Shown here: one piece after another, positions 41,374 to 51,735 of the stretch
How the letters are laid out: the number at the start of each line of letters is the position of its first letter
How positions within the stretch are numbered: position 1 is the stretch's first letter
Origin: Diplonema papillatum
Taxonomy: Eukaryota; Euglenozoa; Diplonemea; Diplonemida; Diplonemidae
Length of the DNA: 64,000 bases
Assembly (NCBI GenBank): GCA_030068145.1
Contig: JAPJBO010000191.1
Location: 1-64,000 of the forward strand
Direction: 5' to 3'
Notes under the pieces: generated by a model
What the model was told of the DNA's origin: nothing
What the model saw: the letters and a program-made list of their open reading frames with translations, nothing else
Databases searched by the model: none
Made by a program: the position numbers and the translations under genes

Positions 41374-41765
41374 GTACGCAACCCAGCTCTCCCTGTCTCT
41401 GGGTCACATCTTAGGGGGAGTCTAATGGGGATGCATATGGGTCATAAACACTCACCTTTTCGCCAATGCTCTTGGAGCATGGGGTCATGTGGGGGTCATA
41501 TTGGGAGTCATGTGGGGGGTGCTAATGGGGTCATGCAAGAAACCGCCCAAGTAGGACCTTCTGATCATGATCATTCGCCAATTTGCCACCTGAAACCACG
41601 TCCAGGGTTGGGGCTCAGGGTAGTGCGGTCAACGAAAACTCTAGTTTCCCCTTTTCTACTTTCTCCTACTCTCGCGGTGTACGGTTTTTTACATGCGATT
41701 CCAACAGGTGTCCACTAGGCACACGTAAGGCCTAATGCCAAACACACTAACAAATTTTACAACAG

Positions 41766-42072
41766 GTGTCCGCCTCGTTGCACGCCCGCGGCATCTTCGC
41801 CTTCCTCCCCGCCTGGTACCACCCGGCGGCGACGGAGCCGCACGTTTTCGCGACGAACAACTTCGCGTTCCCCGCGTCGTCGCTGGCGGCCGCGCACCGC
41901 GACGCGCCGCCGCCGAAGCACCCGGGCCCCGGCGCCGCGCGCGACGCCGCCTTCCGGGAGCCCCCCGCGAGCTTCGACGAGTTCTTCGCGCCGCCGAAGC
42001 CGCCCGGCGGCAAGCCTCCCGCCACGTTCGCCGCGCCTGTTGACCTCGCGGACGCCCTCGTAGACGCGTTCG
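41766..42072 (+). CDS. Large host gene, exon 3
   Basis: Acceptor TTTTACAACAG/GTGTCCGCC in phase 0, donor TTCG/GTATGC in phase 1. The peptide is VSASLHARGIFAFLPAWYHP and onward, a Pro/Ala-rich stretch with FDEFFAPPKPPGGKP, ending LADALVDAFG. About 102 codons. Its phase-1 end fits exon 4 (GQAIGLFG) 5.9 kb downstream, across an intron full of transposable elements. Confidence 0.65.
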
Positions 42073-42353
42073 GTATGCGGTGGGGCCGTGTATTTTTTCG
42101 TCGTGGGAAGGGTAGTCTTTGGAAGACTGATATCCAACCGACTCGTAGCAGCATACTGCACTACGGGGTACTGCTCCTCTCTCCCTCACACAAGTGGCAA
42201 ACACGCGTGGCGCTTGAAACTCCGGGGTTTTAAAGTCACCGAGCGACCTTCGTCAAAATGGGATTTTGTGCTCTGAGTGTCGTAAGAGTGGTAGTTAGAC
42301 GAGCGAGTGATCGATCAAAATCTCATTACTGCGATTTCAGGCCGCATCTTACA

Positions 42354-42803
42354 GGGGGGGTCGAATAATAACAGTTATTTGACACACGTCTGGTTGTCTA
42401 AAACACTACCACTATTTGATCCTGCTACTCGGCGACCCGGAACTTTTTTTTAGTTAGAAACTTGTTTCTTTGAAGGCTAATAATAATCCGAATGACAGGT
42501 TTGCCGCTCCAATCCGTCCAGAGAGACAAAGTAGCTTGCTTCCCCTCCCTCCCTTCCCACTTGCTTCATTTTTCTTCGGAGTTCCTGTGGCATCACTTCA
42601 TGTGGTCAGCAGCAAGATTAGCAGCTTTCTGGCTTCACCTTTTTACTCCAACCATACGGCGCGCGGCAAGCAGCGCAGGAGCGGTGGACTAGAGTGACAG
42701 ACACAAGCATAGGAGTGAGGGTTTTATTATAATTCGACAAATCGAATACTAACACAGGGGGGTGTTATTATTATCATTCGACCCCCCCCCCCCCCCCCCC
42801 TTT
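42354..42803. mobile_element. Possible small element with GGGGGTCGAAT inverted ends
   Basis: GGGGGGGTCGAATAATAAC at about 42351 is mirrored by GTTATTATTATCATTCGACC followed by a run of about 20 C at 42770-42803. The inverted match is about 13-19 bp with a 6-nt gap. No protein. It sits in intron 3 directly before the truncated RT-USP frame. The boundaries are blurred by the G/C runs. Confidence 0.35.
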
Positions 42804-42855
42804 CCTTGGCATACGGATACGACACGAAGTCTCCGACGCGTCTAGAAGGCGATAC

Positions 42856-44748
42856 ATGCGACTGTCGGTCTTGGACAAGGCGAAAGCCTACCCATACCGC
42901 CCCCTCGCGTACACGTCAGTCCTGTCGACGGCCCCATCAAACTTCGGTTCGAGCATCCTCATTGGGGCCCTCGTTCGCAACGGTAGGATCGCCAACAACA
43001 TATATGATTTCAAGACCGAAATGAACAACACGGTCTTGAAACTCATGCGGCGCGGTTACCGTAAGAGCGTTTTGAAGAGTGGATTCCGCAAATGGCTCCT
43101 GGACACGTACCCGGAGGCTAAATTTGGCGAGCATTGCGAGAAGGTGCGGGCGCATTTCTTCTGGCTCATTCATGAGGTGGAACGCACTCTGTCGCTACCA
43201 GAACCGACCGCGATGGACCGTGCGATCGGGCGCCTTCTGGCTGAAAGACGCTTCGTGAAGTACAACGGCCGCCCCCAGCCTGTCCCAGAAGCTGAAGATG
43301 GCTCCCCCCGATCACCGTCCACCGAAGCGCCGACCCAACAGACTGATGCGACCGCCCCCCGTGAGTCCACGCGGAAAGGCCACAAGCGAAAGGCTGAAGA
43401 GGACGAACAACAGGTTTCAAAGCGACGCCGCTCGAATGTCCACAAACCGGTTCTTACGGCTGCCCCTCCGTCCACGTGCTGCCGGTCAGTCGTTTGTACA
43501 CGCCCGCCTTCCGTGAAGCATGATCCGACGCTGTTTGGCCCCACCGGCCTCCCGAATCTGGGGAACACGTGCTTTCTTGGTGCGGTGCTGCAGCTCCTGA
43601 TGCGGGTGGAGCCGATCAGAGACATGTACTGGAGCCTTGCGCAGGACCTCCTCAACTGCCGTGGATTTCTCGGGGACTTCCTAGCGTACTTTGCCATGCT
43701 GTCAAGCTCTCGCGACAGTGGTGACCAACGTAGCCGGGACTGTCGGAGAATGGGTGTCCAAGCCATCCTGAGCATGTTCGCAAACTTCTGCGATGCACGG
43801 CAGCACGATGCGCACGAAGCTCTGGTAGCGATACTCAGCGCGACCAATGCGACGCTGGGTCCGGACGAAACGGGGTCCCCCTGCCCGGGCTACCAACTCT
43901 TCGTAGCATGCTTGGAGAACGGCTGGACCACCTCAGTGCGATGTAATGCATGTGGACGCACTTCTTCCAGCAGTCAGGTAGTGCAATGTCTGCAAATTCC
44001 TTGCGGAAGGAAGCTGGAAGATTCTCTCCACGTGCACGGGTTTGTAAATCCGGAGAGAGTATGCGACTGCAAGGCTGTAGGTACGGTTGTTGAAAGCACG
44101 GATCTCCGTCTGACAGCTGAATGTGTTCTGATGCAGTTTGGCATCTACACGAGAAACGGTGCCAGGCGCCAGAATGACGTGAAATTGCCCCCCTTCTTCG
44201 GACCGCCGGACCATCTGCTACGCCTCGCAGCCGTCGTGGTGCACATGGGGGAGGATACGGCTAGCGGGCACTACGTCACGTACGTTGCGCAAGACACGGG
44301 GTGGATCCTCTTCGACGACCTGCACGTCACCTCTGTCGACGACATTCCGTGGGGTGACGTTTACCTCGCGGCCTTTGTCCGGATCCCCCGGAATGCCCAC
44401 GACATGACTGTCCGTGCCCCGTCACCCTCCATGGTGCTTCCTACTCAGGATCGACTACCCGACTTGCCTGCACCCCCAGGTTCAGCCGGTAATTTGATGA
44501 GCCGGCAGTCGGAAGGCTCACCTGACTCCTTCTGCCCCTTTGGTAATTCGCCACCCTGCCCGCCCTTGCCGGACTCCCAATGTCTGACACCGCATGGTCA
44601 GTTGTTTGAACAGCAGTTTACGGGTTCCCCGGTGCTGCGATGTCAACACTGCTCCATCGAGTGCACGAGGGATGGCCAGAGGTTCCAAGGTCTGAGGGGA
44701 CTCCGCGCGCATGAGAGACGTTGCCACCTCGCGGGTGTGAGATTCTGA
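42856..44748 (+). CDS. Reverse-transcriptase C-terminus fused to a ubiquitin-specific protease (C19), 630 aa
   Basis: Residues about 1-110 (SVLSTAPSNFGSSILIGALV, then DFKTEMNNTVLKLMRRGYRK) match the thumb/end region of reverse transcriptases. The frame stays open upstream to the poly-C tract, reading FLGIRI, a typical motif just after the RT catalytic core. The copy is therefore a 5'-truncated retroelement. A Lys/Arg-rich linker (about 170-195) precedes a USP domain at about 225-520: Cys box GLPNLGNTCFLGAVLQLL, QHDAHEALVAIL, a zinc-binding set (VRCNACGRTSSS, RVCDCKA) and the His box ASGHYVTYVAQDTGWILFDD, so catalytic Cys and His are present. The C-terminus has a C2H2-like finger (CQHCS, HERRCH). 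A host USP gene accidentally adjoining RT sequence is the alternative. It lies in intron 3 of the large gene, same strand. Confidence 0.8.
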   Translation: MRLSVLDKAKAYPYRPLAYTSVLSTAPSNFGSSILIGALVRNGRIANNIYDFKTEMNNTVLKLMRRGYRKSVLKSGFRKWLLDTYPEAKFGEHCEKVRAHFFWLIHEVERTLSLPEPTAMDRAIGRLLAERRFVKYNGRPQPVPEAEDGSPRSPSTEAPTQQTDATAPRESTRKGHKRKAEEDEQQVSKRRRSNVHKPVLTAAPPSTCCRSVVCTRPPSVKHDPTLFGPTGLPNLGNTCFLGAVLQLLMRVEPIRDMYWSLAQDLLNCRGFLGDFLAYFAMLSSSRDSGDQRSRDCRRMGVQAILSMFANFCDARQHDAHEALVAILSATNATLGPDETGSPCPGYQLFVACLENGWTTSVRCNACGRTSSSSQVVQCLQIPCGRKLEDSLHVHGFVNPERVCDCKAVGTVVESTDLRLTAECVLMQFGIYTRNGARRQNDVKLPPFFGPPDHLLRLAAVVVHMGEDTASGHYVTYVAQDTGWILFDDLHVTSVDDIPWGDVYLAAFVRIPRNAHDMTVRAPSPSMVLPTQDRLPDLPAPPGSAGNLMSRQSEGSPDSFCPFGNSPPCPPLPDSQCLTPHGQLFEQQFTGSPVLRCQHCSIECTRDGQRFQGLRGLRAHERRCHLAGVRF

Positions 44749-45875
44749 TCCACGTCGTTTGAGCCTCAACGGGTTCTTGATTGCTGGCTGGTCTATGTTT
44801 CACTCCGCACCCGTTTACCCTGACTAACGGGAAAAACTCGAAGTGTCTGTACGAGTGAACGCACACGAACATGAGAGGATGAAGGCACGTATATGCCGCC
44901 TGGCGCTGTGCTAGGCGTAGTTTGAGGTTGTACTTATTTCCGAACAACCTACCACGAGCTTATCCACCCACACCCCCATTTTTCCCCTTTCTTTTTATTT
45001 GCTTTTTCCCGCCCGGTGTCGCTGATGACTAACGGACCGTCGGACCCGTCCCAATGGGGGTACTTATGGAAGCTACAATGAAGGCTTAGACCGGTACGGG
45101 CTACATGGCAACCCCTGCTCAACATGTAGAACGTGGGGGGCCCTTGATCACATTCATTGCGGGTGTGGTCGTGGTGTCGGTCGCAATAGTCGCTTTGCTA
45201 GCCAAAGAGAGAGATAGAGAGAAAAAGAGCGCCAGAGAGAAAAGAAAAGATAACGTTATCTTCCGGAAAAGAAGGGTTACGCGAACCCCCGAAAAAATAA
45301 TTACCCCAAAAAAAAATTGAAGCGAAAAGACCCCCCCCGCTCCACATTCCTGGGTGAAAAAGACCGCCCCAAAAAAGCCCGCCATCAGGACCCTAACCTG
45401 AACAAGAGCGCCCACAACACCCAGGAACACCAACCTTGCCCGGGGCCCACTCCAAGACTGCTCGCAGAACAGTCACTTCCGGAGTGTGTCGCCCCCTCGA
45501 GCAAGATGAGCCCCGCAAACGGATTTCTGCCACAGTCTGCCAGGTTGCCCCGCCAGGCCCCCCAGACTGGTCCGTTACCATCCTCGTCTTTAGGGAGGAT
45601 GAGCCGCGCGTTGCCGAAGTGCGTAGGGGAATCCAACTCGCCACTGGAACCCCTACGGGAGGGGGCGTCAGGACTGGCCAAGTCCCGCATGGAGGTTGGC
45701 CTCTCCATGTGAGTCCACGGGTGATTCCCGCTCCTTAAACGACTAATCCTGAGTTAAGGTTTTTTAGTGGGTAAATCCCGCCAGAAAAAGCGGCAGTCCC
45801 ACACTCGCAAGTTTGGTCCGGCTTGTGGTCAGTGCGTAAGGCATTTTTCCCCTCAGTTACCAAAAAAAAAAGAGA
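44749..45875. other. 3' flank of the RT-USP frame; dispersed repeat; no further gene
   Basis: 45120-45260 belongs to the dispersed repeat also seen at 34255-34345, 34735-34805 and 37590-37640 (GTAGAACGTGGGGGGCCC, GTGGTGTCGGTC, TTTGCTAGCCAAAGAGAG). Open frames at 45317-45738 have no recognisable family. The 3' end of the retroelement copy cannot be placed. Confidence 0.5.
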
Positions 45876-47833
45876 CAAAACCATATCGGAAGCACTTAAG
45901 TGGGGAAAATATTTATCGGAACGTTTCCGATAAATATTTTTTTGTTTCCGATAAATATTTTTTGTTTCCGATAAATATTTTTTTTTGTTTCCGATAAATA
46001 TTTTTTTTGTTTCCGATAAATATTTTTTGTTTCCGATAAATATTTTTCTGTTTCCGATAAATATTTTTTTGTTTCCGATAAATATTTTTTTGTTTCCGAT
46101 AAATATTTTTTGTTTCCGATAAATATTTTTTTGTTTCCGATAAATATTTTTTTTGTTTCCGATAAATATTTTTTGTTTCCGATAAATATTTTTCTGTTTC
46201 CGATAAATATTTTTTTGTTTCCGATAAATATTTTTTTGTTTCCGATAAATATTTTTTTGTTTCCGATAAATATTTTTTTGTTTCCGATATAAATATTTTT
46301 TGTTTCCGATAAATATTTTTGATACGGGTTCCTGGGGACTAGTCCCCAGTGCGAAATGTGACCAAGGGGAGTCCCATTGGGCAAGCAATTTCATTGGATT
46401 TTGCGAGGACCCTAAGTAATCCGGAGCCAGTGTGATAGACCTCTGTGATGTGGGCCGCTTCACTGCTCGTCTGCATGTGGACTGCTCTGTACCTGTGCCT
46501 TCTCCGCGCTTGCAGCTTTTCAAGCCGGCCACGCCTGCTTTCCCTTTTCTGTCTTTCGACCTCGGTGATCCCTCGCGGGCGTCCTGCTGTGCCATCAGAA
46601 TCTCCTCGCCTTCCTTCGTGGTTTGCTTGGCACCCTCTGCTCGCGCAGCTTGCGGCGCGGGTCTCTTCAGAGCCGGTCGTCTTCGTGTGCGCTGTTCTGT
46701 CATCGCTTGCCTTTGTTGCCGATTTCTGCAACAAAGGCAGTTTTGGCCCGTGAAATGGGCTACTCTCTCTTTATTGTGTGAGTGCTTTTGTCTCCAGGAT
46801 TGAAATGAGGCTGACGCGGAAAATCCTACCGTCCGACATGGCACAAGTCAAGGGAAACAAATATTTTACGGGAACTAGTATGCACGGCAGCCCCGATACT
46901 ACTAAGCCCCGTTGGCATACTTACACTCCATGGCTGCCTCGATGGCACCAAATCCGTAGTCGTGGTTAGACATTTTCAGGTAGGAGGATGTTACCTGGTC
47001 AGGACCGCATGCAGTTTTGTCGTATTGGGGCCGCATAGGACCCGGATGAAGTCGTTGCGAATACACACAACAGATCAACGAAGGGTAGAACTGGGGAACA
47101 TGCAGATCAGACGGAAGTAGAATGTGCAAACTTATCCTTTTCTTGACTTGCCGTTCTGAAAGCTGTTGAGGGGCCCCTACGTAGGTTCTCGCATGATTCG
47201 TTCGCCTTTGTAACACTATCCGTTTGTAGTAAGCTTTGCAGTTGTGTTCTTGCAATATCTAGCCGAATGGTGGGTGGCGGATTTCCGCGCTCGTGCGCAA
47301 GACGCAGTTTTACTGCAACTGCAGTGTAAGCCGAACCCGGTTCGTGACCTTTGTCGCGGTGAAGTGGTACAAAGTCTTCAGCTTTCAGATCCGGATACTG
47401 CTCAATGCAACCAGATAGTTAGATGTCACTTGATGGATACCCGTGTGCTGCATTCGAAAAGGTTTGCGTATCTGGTGTTGAAAATTGAACAGCCTTTGCT
47501 GGGGAGGCTTTCGACCCGAAACTAGATAGAAAAACGATCGTATTTGGCTTCGTCGCGGTCGTCCACGGGACGAAGTAGGTGAACCTACTGTCAAAGTGAT
47601 CAATACTTATCGGAAACAGAAAAATATTTATCGGAAACAAAAAATATTTATCGGAAACAAAAAATATTTATCGGAAACAGAAAAATATTTATCGGAAACA
47701 AAAAATATTTATCGGAAACAAAAAAAATATTTATCGGAAACAAAAAAAATATTTATCGGAAACAAAAAAAATATTTATCGGAAACAGTTTCCGATAAATA
47801 TTTTCCCGACTTAAGTGCTTCCCTTATGGTTTT
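45876..47833. mobile_element. Inverted-repeat element with arrays of a ~21-bp motif at both ends (1.96 kb)
   Basis: The outer ends are inverted copies: AAAACCATA..GGAAGCACTT at 45876 and AAGTGCTTCC..TATGGTTTT ending 47833. Just inside, 45909-46322 holds about 19-20 units of TTTCCGATAAATATTTTTTT with a trailing G, and 47608-47803 holds about 9 units in the opposite orientation. The unit contains the palindrome AAATATTT. The 1.27 kb centre has no recognised gene; long minus-strand frames through the arrays (FIGNKK repeats) are repeat artefacts. The family is unknown: a non-autonomous DNA transposon or foldback element. It lies in intron 3. Confidence 0.8.
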
Positions 47834-48006
47834 CTCCGAAAAAAAAAAAAAAAAAAAAAAAAAAGGAAAAAAAATAGAAACACAAACCGACGGTGACCCC
47901 CAAAACCTTTTCAACCTTTCCAATACCCTTCAAGCTAAAACCATTCTACAACGACCCCCCCCCCCCTTTACATGGGATATATCACCCGACTTCACCAATC
48001 CCGCAG
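47834..48006. other. End of intron 3
   Basis: Contains an A-run of about 24 bases and a C10 run, then CCAATCCCGCAG, the acceptor for exon 4. Confidence 0.5.
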
Positions 48007-48393
48007 GCCAGGCGATCGGGTTGTTCGGCCCCCTGTGGTCCAAGAACGACCTCGCGGTCCTCCGTCACGACTGCAAGCTGCACGCCGACATCAAGTCCGC
48101 CGCAGCCGGGGCTCCGGTGCCCCGGTGGGCCGCGCTGGTGGCGTACTTCATCTCCGCGCAGCTGACGACGCGCGAGATTTGGGTGCAGAAGCTAGCGAAC
48201 GGGTCGTGGGAGGCCCTCGGCGGCATGGCGGCGCTGCTGGAAGAAGAGCGCAGCGCGTCTGCGCTGTCGAAGGGCCCCGACTCCGGCAATCTGCAGCTCG
48301 GCGACAAGTTGATGTCGGCTTTGGGCGCGCCGAGGGAGGCCGCCTTCACCGCCCTCGTGTCCAGCTGGGGCCTTGAGGAGTATACCTGCGGAG
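48007..48393 (+). CDS. Large host gene, exon 4
   Basis: Acceptor CAATCCCGCAG/GCCAGGCG (phase 1), donor TGCGGAG/GTGTGTCG (phase 1). Encodes about 129 codons of ordinary globular composition (LAVLRHDCKLHADIKSAA, WAALVAYFISAQLTTREIWV, PREAAFTALVSSWGLEEYTC). No family recognised. The 199-bp intron that follows has an end (48510-48592) resembling 34865-34940. Confidence 0.7.
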
Positions 48394-48592
48394 GTGTGTC
48401 GTTGTTCCTTTCTCAACAGAATACGAGTCTGTACTAACTCCGTGCAGGGCACTGAACTGGCTAGCCCAGGAGGTCACACCGAACACTGACAACTTCAAGC
48501 GAACGTATTAGCTTCAAAAGAACCCATTCGACGAAGGTCACTCGGAGATTCCAAAATCACGGATTCTGAAGCGAACTCTAAGTCTAAAACAG

Positions 48593-51081
48593 GCGTGTCC
48601 CTGCTGCGGTATGCGAACCCGCAAACCGGTCCGCTGTACCATGACACGGTGCTGTGGGCTGTGGAGGGGATGGACGTCGACGAGTGGATCCCGAGCGACG
48701 TGCTCGAGTTCGTGTACCGCAGCCGGCCGGACGCCGCCGTGCACTCCGCCGGGGGTCAGAAGCAAGGGCAGATCAGCGAGGCGATCCGGGCGGGCGCCCT
48801 GCACGCCGCCAGCGGGTCGCTGAGCTTCGCGGCGTTCCCGCTGACCGATCCCTTCCTGCTCGGGCTGCAGGCGCGCTGCCGCGCGTGGGACGGCAGCGAC
48901 AGCGGGTCGCGCGCGCTGTACCAGGAGCTGCTGGACTACCTCACCGGCGCCCTCACCCCCTCCTCCACCACGTCCACCTTCGCCAGCGACGGCTGCGTGG
49001 CCTTCGGCAAGGCGGACGAAGGCGACACCGCTGAGGGCGGCCGCATAGACAAGTGGGCCCTGCACCGGTTGATCCGGGAAGCCGCCAAAGGAAGGACCAT
49101 CCGCGCCCCGTACCTCTGCCGGCTCCTCGAAATGCAGCTGCTCGACGTCAACGGCGACCGCGTCGTCCTCGCCTTGAGCCACGCCGACGGCGAAAAGGGG
49201 TACATTTCGGTCGAAAAAAGCAAGAAGGTGCATCCGGTCGCCCGCCTGGCGGAGCCGCTCGAGCACCAGCCGTTCTCGTTCGCGATGCGCGCGACGCGAG
49301 ACGAGGGCACCGTCCGCCCGTGCGTCTTCGTCGACGGCGAGCCGCGGGTGTCGGGCCGGTACCTGGCCACGAACCCGCTCTGCAAGGACGCGCGCCTCCT
49401 CGTCTTCAAGCGCGAGCCGTTGCCGCTCGATACCCAGCAAGCCCAACAGACCCAGCAGACTCAACAGACCCAGCAGACCCAGCAGACCCAGCAGACCCCG
49501 CAGACTCAGCAGCAGCCGGGGCTGGGCAGAGAGGGCAAAAAGAGTTCGGAAGCTCGTGCCGGGGGAAGTGTCGGCGGCGGGCGGGCCGAGACCCCCCCAG
49601 CAGCCGGGGGCGGCGAGCACGAGCAGCAGGTGCTGTACGCCAGGGTGCGGGAAGACTGCTTCCTGGTGAACAACGCGTCGAACGAGACCGTCGCGCACCT
49701 GCCGAAGGCGCAGGCGACCGTCGACTTCGGCGGGTGGCACCTGCAGCATCTTTCGCTGTTCCTGCACGCAGTCGAGAAGCTGACGGCGCTGAGCGCGCAC
49801 GAGACGGGCCCGAGCGTCGTCCTCTGCAGGAAGACGACGGAGGACCAGCCGCCGTTCAATCCGTTTCAGCCGAACGCGTTCATCAGGTGGCGCACGCCGG
49901 TCTTTGCGACGCACCCGTCCCTCATAGACCCCGCCCAGCCCGGCTTCGAGTTGTACTACGACACGAGCAGCGCCCTCAACTTGACAGCCCTGTCTGCCTT
50001 CCCACGGGACCGGGCGTATCTGATCCCGCCGGTGCCGTTTGTCGTGAGCTCCGCCGACCGCACCGCGGGCACCACGCACCCCGTCTTCAAAGGATTGCAG
50101 AAGCAGAAGGCACCGAGGACTGGGACTGTCACGGTGCGGCAGGTAACGGAGAGGGACGTGTGCTTCGCGAGCTTCCGCGCGTTCTTCAACGGGTGCGCCG
50201 GGGGATCGACGTCGGCGCCGGCAACCGCGAAATTCCTCAGCGTGTGGCAGGCCTGGGAGGGCCCGGAGGAGGCACTGCGGCAGCTGGTGACGCCGCCCGT
50301 CGTGCTAGAAGGCGTCGAGCTTGTTCGCCAGCTGCTCCGGGCCGGCGCGCCGGTGAGGCTGTTGAACGAGAGGCTGGTTACAGTCGTCGAAGGCGACGCT
50401 GCGGATCCACAGCAGGTCCAAGACGAGATTGGGTACCTCCTGCGGTGCGGGTCAGACGCCCTCGCGAGGACCAAGTGCGGCGACTGCGCCCTGTTGACCG
50501 CCTGTGAGAAGGGCCTCGCCAGGGCCGCCCGCATGCTCACGCAGTACGGCGGGCTCCCAGACGACACCGTCCAGCAGGCAGCCATCCTCAACCACGTGAT
50601 CACCAGCTGCCAGGATTCGGCGCTGGACCTCGTGAAGCTATACGCCTCCTCCCCCGGGGTAGTCAAGCACTGCGACAGCCAAGGCCGCACTCCCCTACAC
50701 GTTGCCGCGCAGTATGCCGGTCCAGAGGTAGCCGGCATTCTCCTGCAGCAGGGCGCAGACCCGCATGCGACCGATGCGTTGGACAAGCTCCCCATTCACC
50801 ATGCTATCCAGTGCCTGAACCTGCCCATGGTCCTGGTCCTGGAGGCACACTTGGTGGGGCCCAGTGGGAAGCTGGCGCCGAAGGACTTCCCGCCGTTGGC
50901 CCTGCACCTGGCCGCGATGCGGAACAAGGCGGACGCCATCATCCCGCTGCTGCACTACGGGTTCGACCCGGAGGAGCACGACTTGAACGGCGATACTGCG
51001 TACCAAGTCGCGCTCAGCCACAGCAACGCTGAGGTCGCCGCCGCTCTTCGCACCATCACCAACATACCTGAGGACGACTGA
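48593..51081 (+). CDS. Large host gene, exon 5: ART-like segment and C-terminal ankyrin-type repeats
   Basis: Acceptor TCTAAAACAG/GCGTGTCC; about 829 codons to the TGA at 51079-51081. A conserved-looking N-terminal region (LYHDTVLWAVEGMDVDEW, RAPYLCRLLEMQLLDVNGDR) precedes a QQT repeat (49434-49510, length-variable looking) and a Gly/Ala linker. At about 49880-50050 the reading AFIRWRTPVFATHP then ALSAFPRDRAYLIPPVPF follows the pattern of mono-ADP-ribosyltransferases (..LS.FP.E.E.L.PP...F.V). The E-x-E pair reads D-R-A here, so catalysis is doubtful. Four to five ankyrin-type repeats end the protein (CDSQGRTPLHVAAQYAGPEV, DALDKLPIHHAIQC, LNGDTAYQVALSHSNAEV). A protein-interaction or scaffold role is inferred; ART resemblance is moderate at best. 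Confidence 0.75.
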
Positions 51082-51735
51082 TCGGCCTCCTTTCCCCCGA
51101 TGCGCCCGTTGCTGCAATGCGGATTACCCGGGCACGACTTGAACGGCTGCACTGCGTATCAAGTTGCTCTGCTACAGCGACGCTCAGGTCGCCGCCGCTC
51201 TTCGCACCATCACCACATACCTGAGGACGACTGATCGGCCTCCTTGCCCCCGATGCGCCCGTTGCTGCAATGCGGATTACCCGGGCACGACTTGAACGGC
51301 TGCACTGCGTTTCAAATCGCTCAGCTACAGCGACGCTGAGGTCGCCGCCGCTCTTCGCACCATCACCAACATACCCGAGAATGACTGTTCGGCCTCCTGG
51401 CCCGCGATGCAAGCGAGATCCCCGTTGCTGTAATGCAGATTACCCGGACACGACTTGAACGGCTGCGCTTCGTAGTCGCGTCGTACTGAGCCATAGCAAC
51501 GTTTGATGTTGCCGCTGTTCTTCGCATCATCACCACCAACATACCGGAGGACGGCTGATCATCGCCTCCTTGCCCGCGATGCAAGCGAGATCCCCGTTGC
51601 TGCACTACGGATTATCCGGGCACGACTTGAACAGATAAAATGCAAGTAACACTCAGCTACAGCAACGTTGGGGTTGCCGCTGCTCTTCGCATCATCACCA
51701 CCAACACACCTGAGGACAGCTGTGTATTCTACCAC
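51064..51735 (+). repeat. Tandem decayed copies of the 3' end of the large gene
   Basis: About four further copies, at roughly 152-168 bp spacing, of the segment covering the last ankyrin repeat, stop codon and start of the 3' flank. Each includes GACTTGAACGGCT or similar, GCCGCCGCTCTTCGCACCAT, and CCTGAGGACGACTGATCGGC. Similarity falls with distance from the gene. The copies are not in frame with it. Confidence 0.93.

Noticed and set aside
42856-44748. The USP frame as an ordinary host gene
   Set aside because: Not excluded, but the in-frame RT-like N-terminus and the truncation at the poly-C tract within another gene's intron favour a retroelement copy.
45909-46322. Regular short direct repeats resembling a CRISPR array
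   Set aside because: There are no distinct spacers; the ~21-bp units abut with only T-run length differences, there are inverted counterparts at 47608-47803, and the context is eukaryotic.
45735-46844. Minus-strand frame with FIGNKK/YRKQKN repeats
   Set aside because: It reads through the terminal repeat array of a transposable element; the remainder has no recognisable domain.
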